A stretch of 6,361 nucleotides of DNA, from assembly GCA_009923375.1 (NCBI GenBank), contig RFTO01000068.1, positions 1 through 6,361 of the forward strand, read 5' to 3'. Positions within the stretch are counted from its first letter, which is position 1, and each line of letters opens with the position of its first letter. This DNA comes from Actinomycetota bacterium. GTDB taxonomy: Bacteria; Actinomycetota; Actinomycetes; S36-B12; UBA5976. A program made the translations under genes and the position numbers. Positions 6,099-6,361 of this stretch are shown in pieces. Below the pieces are notes generated by a model. It was given only the letters and a program-made list of their open reading frames with translations. It was not told the DNA's origin and did not search any database.

Positions 6099-6361
6099 TC
6101 AGTTAAATCTTTTATCAAGCCACCGCCACGCCATACGATCGAACTCGGCAGACCAATCGTGCCCAAGTCCGGGGAGCGGGATGATCTGTTTGTCGGAGGT
6201 GCCGAGCCGATTAAACACCGCCCATGGGCTGAATGGAGGCGAAACGGGATCGATAAGGCCGGCGTTCATCAAAACAGGGCAATGCACATCCGGCGCAAAG
6301 TTCATCGGATCGTAATACGCGAAACAACGCCCTTCCGGATCATCAACTTGGGGAGGAGCGC
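6099..6361 (-). CDS. Acetyl-xylan-esterase-like alpha/beta hydrolase, C-terminal part
   Basis: The minus-strand frame is open to the right edge, giving about 86 residues of what should be a protein of 300 or more; the start lies outside the window. An ATG at 6305 is internal, because coding continues upstream (PEGRCFAYYDPMNFAP). The readable part is typical of the AXE1/cephalosporin-C deacetylase group of serine esterases. It has strand CPVLMNAGLIDPVSPP with the acidic triad member (Asp19 counted from the internal Met), then QIIPLPGLGHDW with the triad His49. Their spacing of 30 matches the group. The nucleophile serine (GxSxG) is outside the window. It probably removes acetyl or other acyl groups from carbohydrates. 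It converges on the glycosidase operon, so it is transcribed separately but may share its substrate. A different alpha/beta hydrolase family cannot be excluded from the C-terminus alone. Confidence 0.72.
   Translation of the reverse strand, partial: APPQVDDPEGRCFAYYDPMNFAPDVHCPVLMNAGLIDPVSPPFSPWAVFNRLGTSDKQIIPLPGLGHDWSAEFDRMAWRWLDKRFN

Noticed and set aside
5930..6166. Minus-strand frame crossing the esterase stop
   Set aside because: It overlaps the esterase C-terminus out of frame, has no ribosome binding site and no recognisable motif.
1..6361. Search by eye for tRNA, rRNA, CRISPR repeats, insertion-sequence ends, transposase or defence genes
   Set aside because: No spaced repeats, terminal inverted repeats, clover-leaf sequences or relevant protein motifs were seen.

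Overview
The window is bacterial DNA, densely packed with genes and fairly GC-rich. Blocks sampled by hand run from about 50-60% GC in the left third to 60-75% in the two large carbohydrate genes, then fall to about 40-55% at the right end. It holds one plus-strand gene cluster for carbohydrate oxidation and breakdown, cut at the left edge, facing a minus-strand esterase cut at the right edge. There are no RNA genes, CRISPR arrays or recognisable insertion sequences. The gene content (Ldh_2 and SDR dehydrogenases, uncommon glycosidases, an acetyl-xylan-esterase-like protein) would fit a heterotrophic polysaccharide degrader such as a member of the Planctomycetes-Verrucomicrobia-Lentisphaerae group. 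That placement is a weak inference, since nothing in the sequence is diagnostic. Cut genes at both edges and several frame breaks would also fit a metagenomic contig.

Layout. 1-692: SDR oxidoreductase lacking its cofactor-binding N-terminus. 699-1340: cyclase-family (kynurenine-formamidase-like) metal hydrolase. 1345-2412: Ldh_2-type NAD(P)-dependent 2-hydroxyacid dehydrogenase. 2402-2551: unrecognised 49-residue reading frame overlapping the genes on both sides. 2548-4676: a probable glycoside hydrolase with a TIM-barrel core, split into an N-terminal piece (2548-2856) and a main piece (about 2940-4676) by a short stretch where all three frames are interrupted. 4673-5845: a 390-residue six-hairpin (alpha/alpha-toroid) glycosidase-like protein, joined by an ATGA overlap. 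5846-6098: short space with tiny reading frames of uncertain meaning. 6099-6361, minus strand: C-terminal part of an acetyl-xylan-esterase-like alpha/beta hydrolase.

How it may work together. Four-base or short overlaps and 4-6 base gaps link the plus-strand genes into one probable operon. A reasonable but unproven reading is that the two glycosidase-like proteins release a sugar from an oligosaccharide. The SDR would oxidise the sugar to a lactone, the cyclase-family hydrolase would open the ring, and the Ldh_2 enzyme would interconvert the 2-hydroxy acid and 2-keto acid. The convergent esterase would remove acyl groups from the same kind of substrate.

The main points for a second look are the interrupted glycosidase gene, the unusual glycosidase pair coupled to an oxidation module, and the small reading frames at 2402-2551 and 5859-6009.
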